Assembly: GCF_030582395.1 (NCBI RefSeq)
Contig: NZ_CP104381.1
Coordinates: 2,356,001-2,420,000 of the forward strand
Reading direction: 5' to 3'
From: Ralstonia pickettii
GTDB lineage: Bacteria; Pseudomonadota; Gammaproteobacteria; Burkholderiales; Burkholderiaceae
DNA: 64,000 bases
The notes under the pieces: generated by a model
Told to the model about the DNA's origin: nothing
The model's database searches: none
What the model saw: only the letters and a program-made list of their open reading frames with translations
Shown: positions 38,044-47,191 of the stretch, one piece after another
Numbering within the stretch: the first letter of the stretch is position 1
Layout: each line of letters opens with the position of its first letter
Program-made: the position numbers and the translations under genes

Positions 38044-39165
38044 ATGATTTTCGAACAAGCCCTGCGACGCGAGCTGTCCTTCACCGCCGGCGCCGTCTTT
38101 CTCGTGCTGCTGACGTTCATGCTGACCACCCTGGTGATCCGCATTCTCGGCATGGCCGCCAACGGCGAAGCGAACCCGAACGACGTCCTGCTCCTCATCG
38201 GCCTGGCAACGCTGGGCTACCTGGCGATCCTGCTGTGCGCCACGCTGTTCATCTCGGTGTTGCTGGTGCTGACGCGCTGGTACAAGGATTCCGAAATGGT
38301 GGTGTGGTTCACCTCGGGCATCAGCCTGACGGATTTCATCCGCCCGGTGCTGCGCTTCTCGCTGCCGTTCATCTTGCTGGTAGCGCTGCTGGCGCTGTTC
38401 GGCTGGCCGTGGGCCAACCAGCAGAGTGCCCTGTTCCGAGACCGCTTCGAGCAGCGCGATGTGCTGTCGATGATCTCCGCCGGCCGCTTCATCGAGCCGG
38501 CGCACGGCAACTACGTGCTCTTCATCGAGGGCGTCGATGGCGGCATGAAGCACGCCCGCAACCTGTTCGTCGCCAATGCCGAGCAGGACAAGATCGGCGT
38601 CGCGATGGCCAAGACCGGCGAATTCAAGACCATGCCCAATGGCGATCGCTTTATCGTGCTCGACAAGGGCCGCCGCTATGAAGGCACACCCGGCAAGCTC
38701 GACTACCGCATCGTCGAGTTCGATAAATACGGCGTGAAGGTTGCCAACAAGCCGCCGCAGGCTGACGCCAACCTGCCGACCAAGAGCCGCTCCACAAAGG
38801 ATCTGCTCGCCGACCCGACGCCCGAAAACCTTGGTGAACTGGTCTGGCGGATAGGCCTGCCGCTGCTGGCGCTGAACTTCGTGCTGATCGCCATTCCGCT
38901 GGCCTACGTCAACCCGCGCCTCGGCCGCTACACACCGATGATTTTCGCGGTGCTGATTTACCTCACGTATTCGAACCTGCTGAACCTGTCGCAGGCTTGG
39001 GTCTCGCAGGGCAAGATGACCGTGCTCATGGCGTGGTGGCCGATCCACTTGGTTGCGTTCATCTGCGCGATGCTGCTGTTCCGCTTCCGCCACTACAGCG
39101 CGGCTGGCCTGAAGGGTATTTCTGCCCTGCTTGGCTTCGCACCCAAGAAGGCAGGTGCGCGATGA
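38044..39165 (+). CDS. lptF: LPS export permease LptF
   Basis: With LptG forms the membrane part of the LptB2FG extractor that lifts lipopolysaccharide from the inner membrane. The 373-residue protein has MIFEQALRRELSFTAGAVFLVLLTFMLTTLVIRIL, TM helices in the first 130 residues, a periplasmic jellyroll (about 135-270) and three C-terminal helices (YTPMIFAVLIYLTYSNLL). The frame is open for 571 codons upstream, antisense to pepA, but the family N-terminus decides ATG 38044. It overlaps lptG in ATGA. Confidence 0.95.
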   Translation: MIFEQALRRELSFTAGAVFLVLLTFMLTTLVIRILGMAANGEANPNDVLLLIGLATLGYLAILLCATLFISVLLVLTRWYKDSEMVVWFTSGISLTDFIRPVLRFSLPFILLVALLALFGWPWANQQSALFRDRFEQRDVLSMISAGRFIEPAHGNYVLFIEGVDGGMKHARNLFVANAEQDKIGVAMAKTGEFKTMPNGDRFIVLDKGRRYEGTPGKLDYRIVEFDKYGVKVANKPPQADANLPTKSRSTKDLLADPTPENLGELVWRIGLPLLALNFVLIAIPLAYVNPRLGRYTPMIFAVLIYLTYSNLLNLSQAWVSQGKMTVLMAWWPIHLVAFICAMLLFRFRHYSAAGLKGISALLGFAPKKAGAR

Positions 39166-40355
39166 AGATGCCGGTCTATGAGAAGTACTTTGCGCGTCAG
39201 ATCTACGGCGTGTTTGTCTTCATCCTGTTTGCGGTGCTGGCGCTGTTCATCTTCTTCGACATGCTGGGCGAGCTGGGCTCGGTGGTCGGGCGCTACACCA
39301 CGCTCGTCGCGTTCTTCCACGTGATGCTGCAGGCGCCGACGCGCGTGTACGAAGTAATTCCGGTCGCGGCGCTCATCAGCGCCATCTATGTGTTCTCGCA
39401 AATGGCAAGCCAATCGGAGTTCACGATATTTCGCGTGGCGGGGCTCGATACGCGCCGTGCGCTGCTGTCGTTGTTCAAGATTGCGCTGCCGCTGGCCCTT
39501 GTTACGTACATCTTCGGTGAATTCATCGGGCCGAAAGCAGAAGAGTACGCACAGAAGGTGCGGCTGGAAGCTTTGGGCGCAACCGTGTCGGCCGGGTTCC
39601 GCTCGGGCGTGTGGGTGAAGGATCGCGGCCCCGCCAAGGCGGACGGCACGGGCGGGGAAGTCACCCGCTTCGTCAATGTGGGCGCCCTGCAGCCGGATCA
39701 GTCCATCAAAGGCCTGCGCATCTATGAATTCGACTCGGACTACCGCCTGAGTTCGATTCGCGTGGCCGAACAGGCGCGCTACCAAGGCCACCAGAACTGG
39801 CAACTGAACGACGTGACCGAGACGCGCTTCATTGAATTCCCGCGCAAGCCGGGCACGGTCGCCCCGCAAGACTCAGTGCAGGCCGTGCCGGGCGCGCCCG
39901 ATGCGCTGGCGCCCGACTTCCGCGGCGAGCAGACCAAGATGCCGCACCAGGAGATGCGCTCCGAACTGACGCCGCAGATCCTGTCGGTGCTGATGGTCAC
40001 ACCCGACCGCATGGCCACGCTGGACCTCTTCCAGTACATCCGCCACCTGCGCGACAACAAGCAGGACACGCAGCGCTACGAGATTGCGCTGTGGAAGAAG
40101 GTGGTCTATCCGTTCACCGTGCTGGTGATGATGGCGCTGGCCCTGCCCTTTGCGTACCTGCATGCACGCGCCGGGGCGGTCGGCCTGAAGGTGTTCGGCG
40201 GCATCATGCTGGGGTTGTCGTTCCAACTGGTCAACAACCTGTTCTCGCACGTCGGCCTGCTCAACACCTGGCCCGCCATCTTTACGGCCATCGTGCCGGG
40301 CGCGCTGTATCTGGCACTGGCGCTGGTCAGCCTGCGCTGGGTGGAGCGTCACTGA
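39162..40355 (+). CDS. lptG: LPS export permease LptG
   Basis: Partner of LptF in lipopolysaccharide export. The 397-residue protein starts MKMPVYEKYFARQIYGVFVFILFAVLALFIFFDMLGEL, has the conserved YTTLVAFFHVMLQAPTRVYEVIPVAALISAIY, EFTIFRVAGLDTRR, a periplasmic domain and C-terminal TM helices (LGLSFQLVNNLFSHVGLLNTWPA). Its stop shares one base with the cbiX start (TGATG), so cbiX may be translated with it. Confidence 0.95.
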   Translation: MKMPVYEKYFARQIYGVFVFILFAVLALFIFFDMLGELGSVVGRYTTLVAFFHVMLQAPTRVYEVIPVAALISAIYVFSQMASQSEFTIFRVAGLDTRRALLSLFKIALPLALVTYIFGEFIGPKAEEYAQKVRLEALGATVSAGFRSGVWVKDRGPAKADGTGGEVTRFVNVGALQPDQSIKGLRIYEFDSDYRLSSIRVAEQARYQGHQNWQLNDVTETRFIEFPRKPGTVAPQDSVQAVPGAPDALAPDFRGEQTKMPHQEMRSELTPQILSVLMVTPDRMATLDLFQYIRHLRDNKQDTQRYEIALWKKVVYPFTVLVMMALALPFAYLHARAGAVGLKVFGGIMLGLSFQLVNNLFSHVGLLNTWPAIFTAIVPGALYLALALVSLRWVERH

Positions 40356-40726
40356 TGGCTGCCCGCGCTCTGATCCTGTTTGCGCACGGCGCGCGCGATG
40401 CCCGCTGGCGTGAGCCGTTCGATCGCCTGCGCGATCGGTTGGCGGCGCAGCAGCCCGACGTCGACACGCGTCTCGCCTTTCTTGAACTGATGACGCCCGA
40501 CCTGCCGGGCACCATCGAAGACATGGCCGCAAACGGCACGCAAAGCATCACCATCGTGCCCGTGTTCTTCGGCCAGGGCGGCCACCTGCGGCGCGATCTG
40601 CCAGCGCTGGTCGCGCAATGCACGCAGGCGCATCCCGCGCTCTCCATCCGCTGCGCCGACGCCGTTGGCGAAGACGACGCCGTGCTTGACGCCATCGCCG
40701 GCTACTGCGTCCGCCAACTCGGCTAG
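40355..40726 (+). CDS. cbiX: Sirohydrochlorin chelatase, CbiX short form
   Basis: Inserts metal (iron for siroheme or cobalt for cobalamin) into sirohydrochlorin. The 123-residue single-domain protein has the metal-site LILFAHGARDARWREPFDRL, FLELMTPDLPGTIEDMAANG and PVFFGQGGHLRRDLPALV, the CbiX-small pattern. It overlaps lptG by one base, an unusual partner for a tetrapyrrole enzyme. It meets the next gene tail to tail with shared CTAG. Confidence 0.9.
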   Translation: MAARALILFAHGARDARWREPFDRLRDRLAAQQPDVDTRLAFLELMTPDLPGTIEDMAANGTQSITIVPVFFGQGGHLRRDLPALVAQCTQAHPALSIRCADAVGEDDAVLDAIAGYCVRQLG

Positions 40727-41139
40727 AGCAAGTCGTCCTGCTCCGATTGAGCTACGCGTGCGAAGCGCGCATGCACGTTGTTTTCGACGTGAAAGCCGTG
40801 CGTGTCGAACTCCGCCAGCTCCAGTGTCAGCCCAAGATAGCGGCGCGCAAACACGTCGGCCAGATGGGCGCGCATGGCGTCGAACATCGCCGCACAGATC
40901 GGCCCGGTCACATTCTTCGGCCGACCAGCCTTGATCCTGAAGGTCACGTGGATGAAGGCGTCATCCCCGCCGCCGTCGGCCATGCGGTATTGGTCCAGAC
41001 GCAGCGCGCGCGTGCGGATGCCAGCGGTGGGAAACACCTCGGCGTGGCGGATCAGCACATCGTTGAGCGTGCGCATCAGCTCGGGGATGCGCGCATCGGC
41101 TTCGACATTGGCGGTGTATTCGATGATGACGTGCGGCAT
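40723..41139 (-). CDS. 5-carboxymethyl-2-hydroxymuconate isomerase-like tautomerase
   Basis: A 138-residue protein beginning MPHVIIEYTANVEAD, with RMADGGGDDAFIHVTFRIKAGR. This is the CHMI/HpcD family of the tautomerase superfamily, which uses Pro2 after Met removal; Pro2 is present. In homoprotocatechuate breakdown it isomerises 5-carboxymethyl-2-hydroxymuconate, but no other genes of that route are nearby, so the true substrate is open. The stop overlaps the cbiX stop on the other strand. Confidence 0.82.
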   Translation of the reverse strand: MPHVIIEYTANVEADARIPELMRTLNDVLIRHAEVFPTAGIRTRALRLDQYRMADGGGDDAFIHVTFRIKAGRPKNVTGPICAAMFDAMRAHLADVFARRYLGLTLELAEFDTHGFHVENNVHARFARVAQSEQDDLL

Positions 41140-41168
41140 CGCAGGCGCCTGAAGAGAAGGTTAGGTGA

Positions 41169-42065
41169 TTAACGCACCACCGCGGCTTCAGTGGACAGCG
41201 CCGATTCGAGCGCATCCACCACCCGCCCCAACCGGCCAAGCGACGGCCCCCGTTGCACGCACACATCCCAGAGTGCGGGCGCAGCTGCCAGCTTGTGCGC
41301 GGAGAGCGCGCCCTCTGCAAGCTGCGCGCCAATGAGCCGCAACGGCGCGAAGCCGAGCCCGAAACCCTCCGCCACCAACGCATGCTGCAACGGCACCGAT
41401 TGCACCTCGGCAGCCACGTTGGGCGTCAGCCGGTGAGCCTCGTAGCGCCCGAGCAACCACGCGCGCATCTCGCACCCGGCCGGATTCAGTACCCAGGCTT
41501 CGTCACGGACCTGCGCCATCGACACGGCGGCCGGCAGCTTGCGCGAGGGTGCGGCAATCAGGCTGACCGGCTCCGTGCCGATCACGCGGATACCGCCGTC
41601 CGAGCGATGGCCGGCAACACCCGATGGCGCCAGCCACAGCGCTGCATCCAGCTCGGCGCGGTGGAGACGCTCACGCAGGACACCGCCCCACTCACAGCTC
41701 AAACGAAACGACACCGCGGGATAGCGCTCCCGCAGGCCCGACAGCACCCGCGCGAAGCGCACGTCGCCCACGGCGTGGCTGACCCCCACACGCAGGGCGC
41801 CTTCCGGTTCGCCCGAGGTGCGCACGCTGCCGCGCAACGCTTCGAATTCACCGACGATGGTGCGGCACCGGGCAAGCACCGCCTCGCCCTCGGCCGTCAG
41901 GCGGAATGGCTTGACGCGGCGGTCGAACAGCACGGTATCCAGCGCGCGTTCGAGCCGCTGAATCTGCTTGGTCACGGCCGGCTGCGTGAGCGGCAGGCGC
42001 TCCGCTACGCGAGCGATCGAGCCCGTCTGCGCCAACAGCACAAAGGTACGCATTTCCTCGAGCAT
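41169..42065 (-). CDS. LysR-family transcriptional regulator
   Basis: A 298-residue LysR protein: MLEEMRTFVLLAQTGSIARVAERLPLTQPAVTKQIQRLERALDTVLFDRR forms the winged helix, and the rest is the effector domain (GALRVGVSHAVGDVRFARVLSGLRERYP). ATG at 42065 was chosen because it starts the HTH domain; twelve codons are open upstream. It is divergent from the oxidoreductase at 42191 and lies 29 bp upstream of the tautomerase on the same strand, so it may regulate either. Confidence 0.88.
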   Translation of the reverse strand: MLEEMRTFVLLAQTGSIARVAERLPLTQPAVTKQIQRLERALDTVLFDRRVKPFRLTAEGEAVLARCRTIVGEFEALRGSVRTSGEPEGALRVGVSHAVGDVRFARVLSGLRERYPAVSFRLSCEWGGVLRERLHRAELDAALWLAPSGVAGHRSDGGIRVIGTEPVSLIAAPSRKLPAAVSMAQVRDEAWVLNPAGCEMRAWLLGRYEAHRLTPNVAAEVQSVPLQHALVAEGFGLGFAPLRLIGAQLAEGALSAHKLAAAPALWDVCVQRGPSLGRLGRVVDALESALSTEAAVVR

Positions 42066-42190
42066 TTCGACATTCCTCTTCGTTATGTTTTTTCTGACCA
42101 AATTGAATTGGATTCATCTTATGACATGCGCCAAAGTCGTGCCAGACGCGCGTCATGCGCGGACCCAAAGACTTCAGCGAAGAGGAACCC

Positions 42191-43204
42191 ATGAAAGCCC
42201 TGGCTCTGACCGACGGTTACGGCATCGATGCCCTGCACCCCATCGAACGTGATGACCCGACGCCTGCACCCGACGAGATCATCGTTCGGACGCGCGCCGC
42301 ATCGCTCAACTACCGCGATCTCGAGATCGTCTGCGGCACATTCTTCACGCGCTTTCCGTTGCCGCTGATTCCGCTCTCGGACGGGGTTGGCGAGGTCCTG
42401 GCGGTGGGCGAACGTGTCACGCGCGTGCGCCCCGGGGACCGCGTGGCGGGTACGTTCTGGCAACGTTGGGATGCCGGCGACTTCCGGAACGCCGACACGC
42501 GCCGCATGCTCGGCGGCCCCATCGACGGCTGGCTGGCCGACACTGTGCGGCTCGACGCGGGTGGCGCGGTGGTCGTCCCGGCGCACTTGAGCGACGCGGA
42601 GGCAGCCACACTGCCCTGCGCGGGGGTCACCGCCTGGCATTGCCTGATCGAAGCGGGCAACCTGCAGCCCGGAGAAACCGTGCTTGTGCAGGGCACGGGC
42701 GGCGTGTCGATGTTCGCCGTGCAATTCGCACGGATGGCCGGCGCGCGGCCCATCGTTCTATCCAGCAGCGACGCCAAGTTGGAGCGCGTCCAGGCCCTGG
42801 GCGTGCCCGAGTCGGACACGATCAACTATCGATCCACGCCGGAATGGCATGAGGCCGTCCTGGCACGTACGGAAGGCCGGGGCGTCGATCACGTCATCGA
42901 AGTGGGCGGCGGCACGCTGCAGCGCTCGCTGAAAGCGTTGCGGATTGGGGGACAGATTCACCTCGTCGGCTACCTCGCCGGGCGCGAGGGCAGCGTCACG
43001 CCATTGGAGATCTTTGCGCGCAAGGCGGTGATCCGGCCAGCATCGGTGGGGCCACGCGCGTCATTCGAAGCGATGAACCGCCCGCTGGCGTTGCACGGCC
43101 TGCACCCGATCGTCGATCAGGTGCTGCCGTGGCATGACGCGCCCGAAGCGTTCGGGATACTGCAGGCCGGGAAGGTGTTCGGGAAGATTGCGCTGACGTT
43201 CTGA
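42191..43204 (+). CDS. Zinc-type/quinone-reductase-like alcohol dehydrogenase (MDR family)
   Basis: A 337-residue medium-chain dehydrogenase/reductase: MKALALTDGYGIDALHPIER, VRTRAASLNYRDLEIVCG, IPLSDGVGEVLAVGERVTRVRPGDRVAG, AATLPCAGVTAWHCLIEAG, the nucleotide motif VLVQGTGGVSMFAVQFARMAGA and VIEVGGGTLQRSLKALRIGGQIHLVGYL. The catalytic zinc ligands of classic ADH are not evident, so it is closer to NADPH quinone reductase-like members. GAGGAA precedes the ATG. The 125-bp gap to the divergent LysR gene probably carries the regulator site. Confidence 0.85.
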   Translation: MKALALTDGYGIDALHPIERDDPTPAPDEIIVRTRAASLNYRDLEIVCGTFFTRFPLPLIPLSDGVGEVLAVGERVTRVRPGDRVAGTFWQRWDAGDFRNADTRRMLGGPIDGWLADTVRLDAGGAVVVPAHLSDAEAATLPCAGVTAWHCLIEAGNLQPGETVLVQGTGGVSMFAVQFARMAGARPIVLSSSDAKLERVQALGVPESDTINYRSTPEWHEAVLARTEGRGVDHVIEVGGGTLQRSLKALRIGGQIHLVGYLAGREGSVTPLEIFARKAVIRPASVGPRASFEAMNRPLALHGLHPIVDQVLPWHDAPEAFGILQAGKVFGKIALTF

Positions 43205-43219
43205 GGCCGGCTGAACGTC

Positions 43220-44026
43220 TCAGGCAGCCAGGATATGCGGCTCGCCCGCGAGGATTTCTGAAGCCGCAGCCGAAGCACGCACGGCAAAGGCGTCGCCGAT
43301 CATCAGCAGACTCGGATGCTCGGGATTGATCCACTGCGCGGCGGCGCCATCGGCCATCTGCTGCAGCGTGAAGCACGCCGAGCGCTGCTCTGGCGTGGTG
43401 GCCGCCTCAACGACCCAGGCGGGCGTCGACGGAGCGCGGCCACGGGCGATCAGGTCAGCTGCGATGGTGGCAGCCTGATCACGCCCCATGTAGTAAACGA
43501 GCGAGTCGGCCTGCGCAACGGGGCCCGCCACGGCGCCTTCGGGTTGCGGCGAGTCCGGATCGGTCGCCTTGGCTTGCGTTACAAACGCGACGCTGCGAGC
43601 GACGCCGCGCTTGGTCAACGGTTGGCGAATGGCGGAGGCCGCTGCCAGCGCGGCCGTGATGCCCGGAACGATTTCGTAGTCGATGCCGGCTTGCTCGAGC
43701 GCTTGCAGTTCTTCATCGGCGCGGCCGAACAGCATTGGATCACCGCCCTTGAGGCGCACCACACGTTGGTACTTGGTGGCCAGATCGACGAGTTGCCGAT
43801 TGATGAAGCGTTGCGCGGTCGAACGCTTGCCGCACCGCTTGCCGACCGGAATGAGCACGGCCTGCGGGCAGTACTGGAAGACCTCGGGCGAGACGAGGGC
43901 GTCGTGCAGCACGACCTCGGCTTCGCCCAACAACCGTGCGCCGCGCACCGTGATGAGGTCCGCAGCGCCGGGGCCTGCACCAATCAGGCTCACGTGGCCG
44001 AACGTCTTGCGGGTCTTCGCTTCCAT
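43220..44026 (-). CDS. cobA: Uroporphyrinogen-III C-methyltransferase (SUMT)
   Basis: Makes precorrin-2 from uroporphyrinogen III for siroheme and cobalamin. The 268-residue protein has HVSLIGAGPGAADLITVRGARLLGEAEVVLHDALVS, KGGDPMLFGRADEEL and EIVPGITAALAAAS, the SUMT signatures. It is a stand-alone methylase, not the fused CysG. ATG at 44026 lies 56 bp after cysN on the same strand, so it may be expressed with the sulfite reductase, which needs siroheme. Confidence 0.94.
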   Translation of the reverse strand: MEAKTRKTFGHVSLIGAGPGAADLITVRGARLLGEAEVVLHDALVSPEVFQYCPQAVLIPVGKRCGKRSTAQRFINRQLVDLATKYQRVVRLKGGDPMLFGRADEELQALEQAGIDYEIVPGITAALAAASAIRQPLTKRGVARSVAFVTQAKATDPDSPQPEGAVAGPVAQADSLVYYMGRDQAATIAADLIARGRAPSTPAWVVEAATTPEQRSACFTLQQMADGAAAQWINPEHPSLLMIGDAFAVRASAAASEILAGEPHILAA

Positions 44027-44082
44027 TTGCAGCTTCCTTTGCCTTTTCCTGGCGGGGCGCATGTTACCGCGCCCCTTTCGGG

Positions 44083-45390
44083 TTAGGAAAACGCACGGAT
44101 CATGCCAGCCGCCACCGTATGGTGCGTGGCTTCATCCACCAGGATGAACGCGCCGGTGGCCGGATTATCGCCATACGCATCGCAGACAATCGGCTTCTGC
44201 AGACTGATATTGACCGTACCGATGTCGTTGAGCGCGATCTGCTTGCGGCCGGTTTCGTGCGACAGCGTATGCACGTCGAGCACGCGCTCCACATCCGACA
44301 CGCGTGCGAACACGGTGGCCGTGGTGTGCTTGAGCACGTATTTGCGGGCCGGGTTCAGCTCGTGTTCGTCGAACCAGCACAGGTCGGCGTGGAGCTTCTT
44401 GGCGGCGTTGGCGGCAGTCGTGGGAGCCGCGACGATGGTGTCGCCGCGCGAAATGTCCACATCGTCGGCCAGACGCACGGTGATGGTCTCGCCGGGGCCG
44501 GCGGAATCGGCTGCGCCATTGGGCGTCAGCACTTCGGCCACGGTGGTTTCGCGGTTGGCAGGCAGCACGCGCACGGCCTGGCCGACGCGCACGGTGCCGG
44601 CTTCCACGCGGCCCATGTAGCCGCGGAAATCATCGGCTTGCGAGCCATCCTGACGTGCCACAAGCTGAACCGGGAAGCGCAGCGCATCGTCGCCGGTCGG
44701 GGCGGTGTCTTCCACCTTCAGGTCTTCGAGCAACGCCAGCAGGGGCTCGCCCTGATACCAAGGCATGGCTTCGGAGGCATGCACGATGTTGTCGCCGCGC
44801 AGCGCCGACACCGGTACGTAGCGCACGTCGTGCAAGCCCAGTTGTGTAGCCAGCGCATCGTAAGCGGTGCGGATTTCGTTGAAGCGCGCTTCGCTGTAGT
44901 CGACCAGGTCCATCTTGTTGATGGCCACGATCACGTGTTGCAGCTCCAGCAGCTTCACGATGGCCGAATGGCGCTTGGTCTGCGCCAGCAGCTCGGTCTT
45001 GCCGCCGACGGTCGTCACGCGCGTTGCGTCGATCAGGATGATGGCGGCGTGCGCCGTCGAGGCGCCCGTCACCATGTTGCGCGTGTACTGCTCGTGGCCC
45101 GGCGTGTCTGCAATGATGAACTTGCGGCGGGCGGTCGAGAAATAGCGGTACGCCACGTCGATCGTGATGCCCTGCTCACGCTCGGCTTCCAGGCCGTCGG
45201 TCAGCAGAGAGAAATCGATCTGCTCACCGGCGGTACGCTTGTTCTTGGCGTTGGCGAGCGCCTGCAGCTGGTCGGTCAGCACGGCCTTGCTGTCGTACAG
45301 CAGGCGGCCGATCAGCGTGCTCTTGCCGTCGTCGACGGAACCGGCGGTGATGAAGCGCAGCAGGCCCTGGTGCGATGCTTGATTTGTCAT
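44083..45390 (-). CDS. cysN: Sulfate adenylyltransferase subunit 1
   Basis: GTPase subunit of ATP sulfurylase, which activates sulfate to APS. The 435-residue protein has the G1 motif GSVDDGKSTLIGRLLYDSK, DTPGHEQYTRNMVTGAS (G3), NKMDLVDYSE (G4) and EF-Tu-like beta domains. There is no fused CysC (APS kinase) domain, which fits direct APS reduction by CysH. It starts 2 bp after cysD. Confidence 0.96.
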   Translation of the reverse strand: MTNQASHQGLLRFITAGSVDDGKSTLIGRLLYDSKAVLTDQLQALANAKNKRTAGEQIDFSLLTDGLEAEREQGITIDVAYRYFSTARRKFIIADTPGHEQYTRNMVTGASTAHAAIILIDATRVTTVGGKTELLAQTKRHSAIVKLLELQHVIVAINKMDLVDYSEARFNEIRTAYDALATQLGLHDVRYVPVSALRGDNIVHASEAMPWYQGEPLLALLEDLKVEDTAPTGDDALRFPVQLVARQDGSQADDFRGYMGRVEAGTVRVGQAVRVLPANRETTVAEVLTPNGAADSAGPGETITVRLADDVDISRGDTIVAAPTTAANAAKKLHADLCWFDEHELNPARKYVLKHTTATVFARVSDVERVLDVHTLSHETGRKQIALNDIGTVNISLQKPIVCDAYGDNPATGAFILVDEATHHTVAAGMIRAFS

Positions 45391-45392
45391 GA

Positions 45393-46343
45393 TCAGAAAT
45401 ACCCTTCCTTCTTGCGCTTTTCCATCGAGGCTTCGCTCGTCTGGTCGTCCATGCGCGTGGCGCCGCGTTCGGTGATTTCAGTCACGGCCGTCTCGGCAAT
45501 GATCTCGGCCGGCGTGGCGGCCGTGCTCGCCACGGGGCACGTGCAACTGATGTCGCCCACGGTGCGGAAGCGCACTGACAGGACTTCGCTCACGTCGCCA
45601 TCTGCCTTGGGCGTGATCGGCGTAACCGGCACCAGCAGGCCGTTCTTGCGCACGACTTCACGCTGATGCGCGTAGTAGATCGGCGGCAGCCCGAGGTTCT
45701 CGCGGGCGATGTACTGCCACACGTCGAGTTCCGTCCAGTTGGAGATCGGGAACACACGCATCTGCTCGCCCTGCGCCATGCGGGCGTTGTACAGGCTCCA
45801 GAGTTCCGGGCGCTGCGCCTTCGGATCCCACTGGCCGAATTCGTCGCGGAACGAGAAGATGCGTTCCTTCGCACGGGCCTTCTCTTCGTCGCGACGGGCG
45901 CCACCCATCAGGGCATCGAAACCGTTCGCTTCGATCGTTTCCAGCAGCGTGACAGCCTGTGCGGCGTTACGCGAATCCGTTTCCTTGCGCAGGCGCACGG
46001 TGCCGCGCTTGATGGAGTCTTCCACGTGGCCCACCACCAGGCGCGCGCCGAGTTCAGCAACGCGCTGATCGCGAAACTGGATTACTTCCGGGTAGTTGTG
46101 CCCCGTATCGATGTGCACCAGCGGGAACGGCAGTTCGATCTTGCGGTCACCCAGACGGAAGGCCTTGAGCGCCAGATGCAGCATGACGATCGAATCCTTG
46201 CCGCCGGAAAACAGCAGCGCCGGATTGCGGCACTCGGCCACCACTTCACGAATGATGTAGATCGACTCGGCTTCGAGCCAGTCGAGGTGTTCGTTCTGCA
46301 CCGGCGTCAGAGCCGTGCCCGGGATCTCGCTCATCACTCCCAT
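45393..46343 (-). CDS. cysD: Sulfate adenylyltransferase subunit 2
   Basis: Catalytic subunit of ATP sulfurylase. The 316-residue protein has the PP-loop LLFSGGKDSIVMLHLA, FPLVHIDTGHNYPEVIQFRD, ANGFDALMGGARRDEEKARAKERIFSFRDEFGQWDPK, the ISNWTELDVWQYI segment and the terminal MEKRKKEGYF. ATG at 46343 is preceded by AGGAAG at good spacing; an ATG three codons later is an alternative. Confidence 0.96.
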   Translation of the reverse strand: MGVMSEIPGTALTPVQNEHLDWLEAESIYIIREVVAECRNPALLFSGGKDSIVMLHLALKAFRLGDRKIELPFPLVHIDTGHNYPEVIQFRDQRVAELGARLVVGHVEDSIKRGTVRLRKETDSRNAAQAVTLLETIEANGFDALMGGARRDEEKARAKERIFSFRDEFGQWDPKAQRPELWSLYNARMAQGEQMRVFPISNWTELDVWQYIARENLGLPPIYYAHQREVVRKNGLLVPVTPITPKADGDVSEVLSVRFRTVGDISCTCPVASTAATPAEIIAETAVTEITERGATRMDDQTSEASMEKRKKEGYF

Positions 46344-46363
46344 GATTCTTCCTTCGCTTTCGC

Positions 46364-47191
46364 TCAATTCTGTTGCGACGGGTGCGTCGCCGAACTTGTC
46401 ACCGCATTTGCCGCGTGCAGACCGCATTCCTTGCTGTCGCGCGATTCCCACCACCAGCGGCCGGCGCGCACATCCTCGCCGGCGCGCACCGCGCGCGTGC
46501 AAGGCTCGCAGCCGATGCTGGGATAGCCCTTGTCGTGCAGCGCGTTGGTGGGCACGTTGTGCTGCTCGAGGTACGCCCAGACTTCGGCCTCGGACCAGTC
46601 GAACAGCGGGTTGTACTTGGCGATGCCGCGGGCCTCGTCATCTTCGGCAAACGGCAGGTCGGCACGCGTGACGGCCTGCTCGCGGCGCTGGCCCGTAAGC
46701 CACGCGTCCGCGTCTTTCAACGCGCGATTCAGCGGCACCACCTTGCGGATGTTGCAGCACGCCTTGCGCAGTTCGATGCTGTCGTAAAACGCGTTGAGGC
46801 CGTGGTCGCGCACATAGGCTTCCACTGCGCGCGCGTCCGGCGCGTACTGCTCGATGGCGTAACCGTAATGTGTGCGAACACGATCGAGCATCTCCAGCGT
46901 TTCGGCGTGCAGACGGCCCGTCTGCAACGTAAAGATCGGCAGGTGCGCGCGCACGGCCTCGGGGCTGCGCAGGATCGCATCGGTCACGACCATGTCTTCT
47001 GCAGCCAGGCTGGTGGCGAACTTCGCCACGCCGTGCTTGGCGGCGATCTCACCCAGGCGCTCGAACAGCGCGGCTTCCTTCGCCGCCAGGGCTTCGGCCG
47101 TGCCGGTGTAGGCCGGACGCGTCCAGAGCACCGGGCGACCGATTGCGGACACCGGCACTTCCGACACGCTCACGTCTTGCACGTCGCTCAC
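46364..47191 (-). CDS. cysH: Phosphoadenylyl/adenylyl-sulfate reductase (APS reductase type)
   Basis: Reduces activated sulfate to sulfite. The 275-residue protein has a PP-loop-like N-terminus and the two cysteine pairs of 4Fe-4S APS reductases, KACCNIRKVVPLNRAL and IGCEPCTRAVRAGEDVRAGRWWW, with the catalytic cysteine in KECGLH. The cysteine pairs indicate APS rather than PAPS as substrate, matching the absence of an APS kinase gene. Its ATG overlaps the DUF934 stop in ATGA. Confidence 0.95.
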   Translation of the reverse strand: MSDVQDVSVSEVPVSAIGRPVLWTRPAYTGTAEALAAKEAALFERLGEIAAKHGVAKFATSLAAEDMVVTDAILRSPEAVRAHLPIFTLQTGRLHAETLEMLDRVRTHYGYAIEQYAPDARAVEAYVRDHGLNAFYDSIELRKACCNIRKVVPLNRALKDADAWLTGQRREQAVTRADLPFAEDDEARGIAKYNPLFDWSEAEVWAYLEQHNVPTNALHDKGYPSIGCEPCTRAVRAGEDVRAGRWWWESRDSKECGLHAANAVTSSATHPSQQN

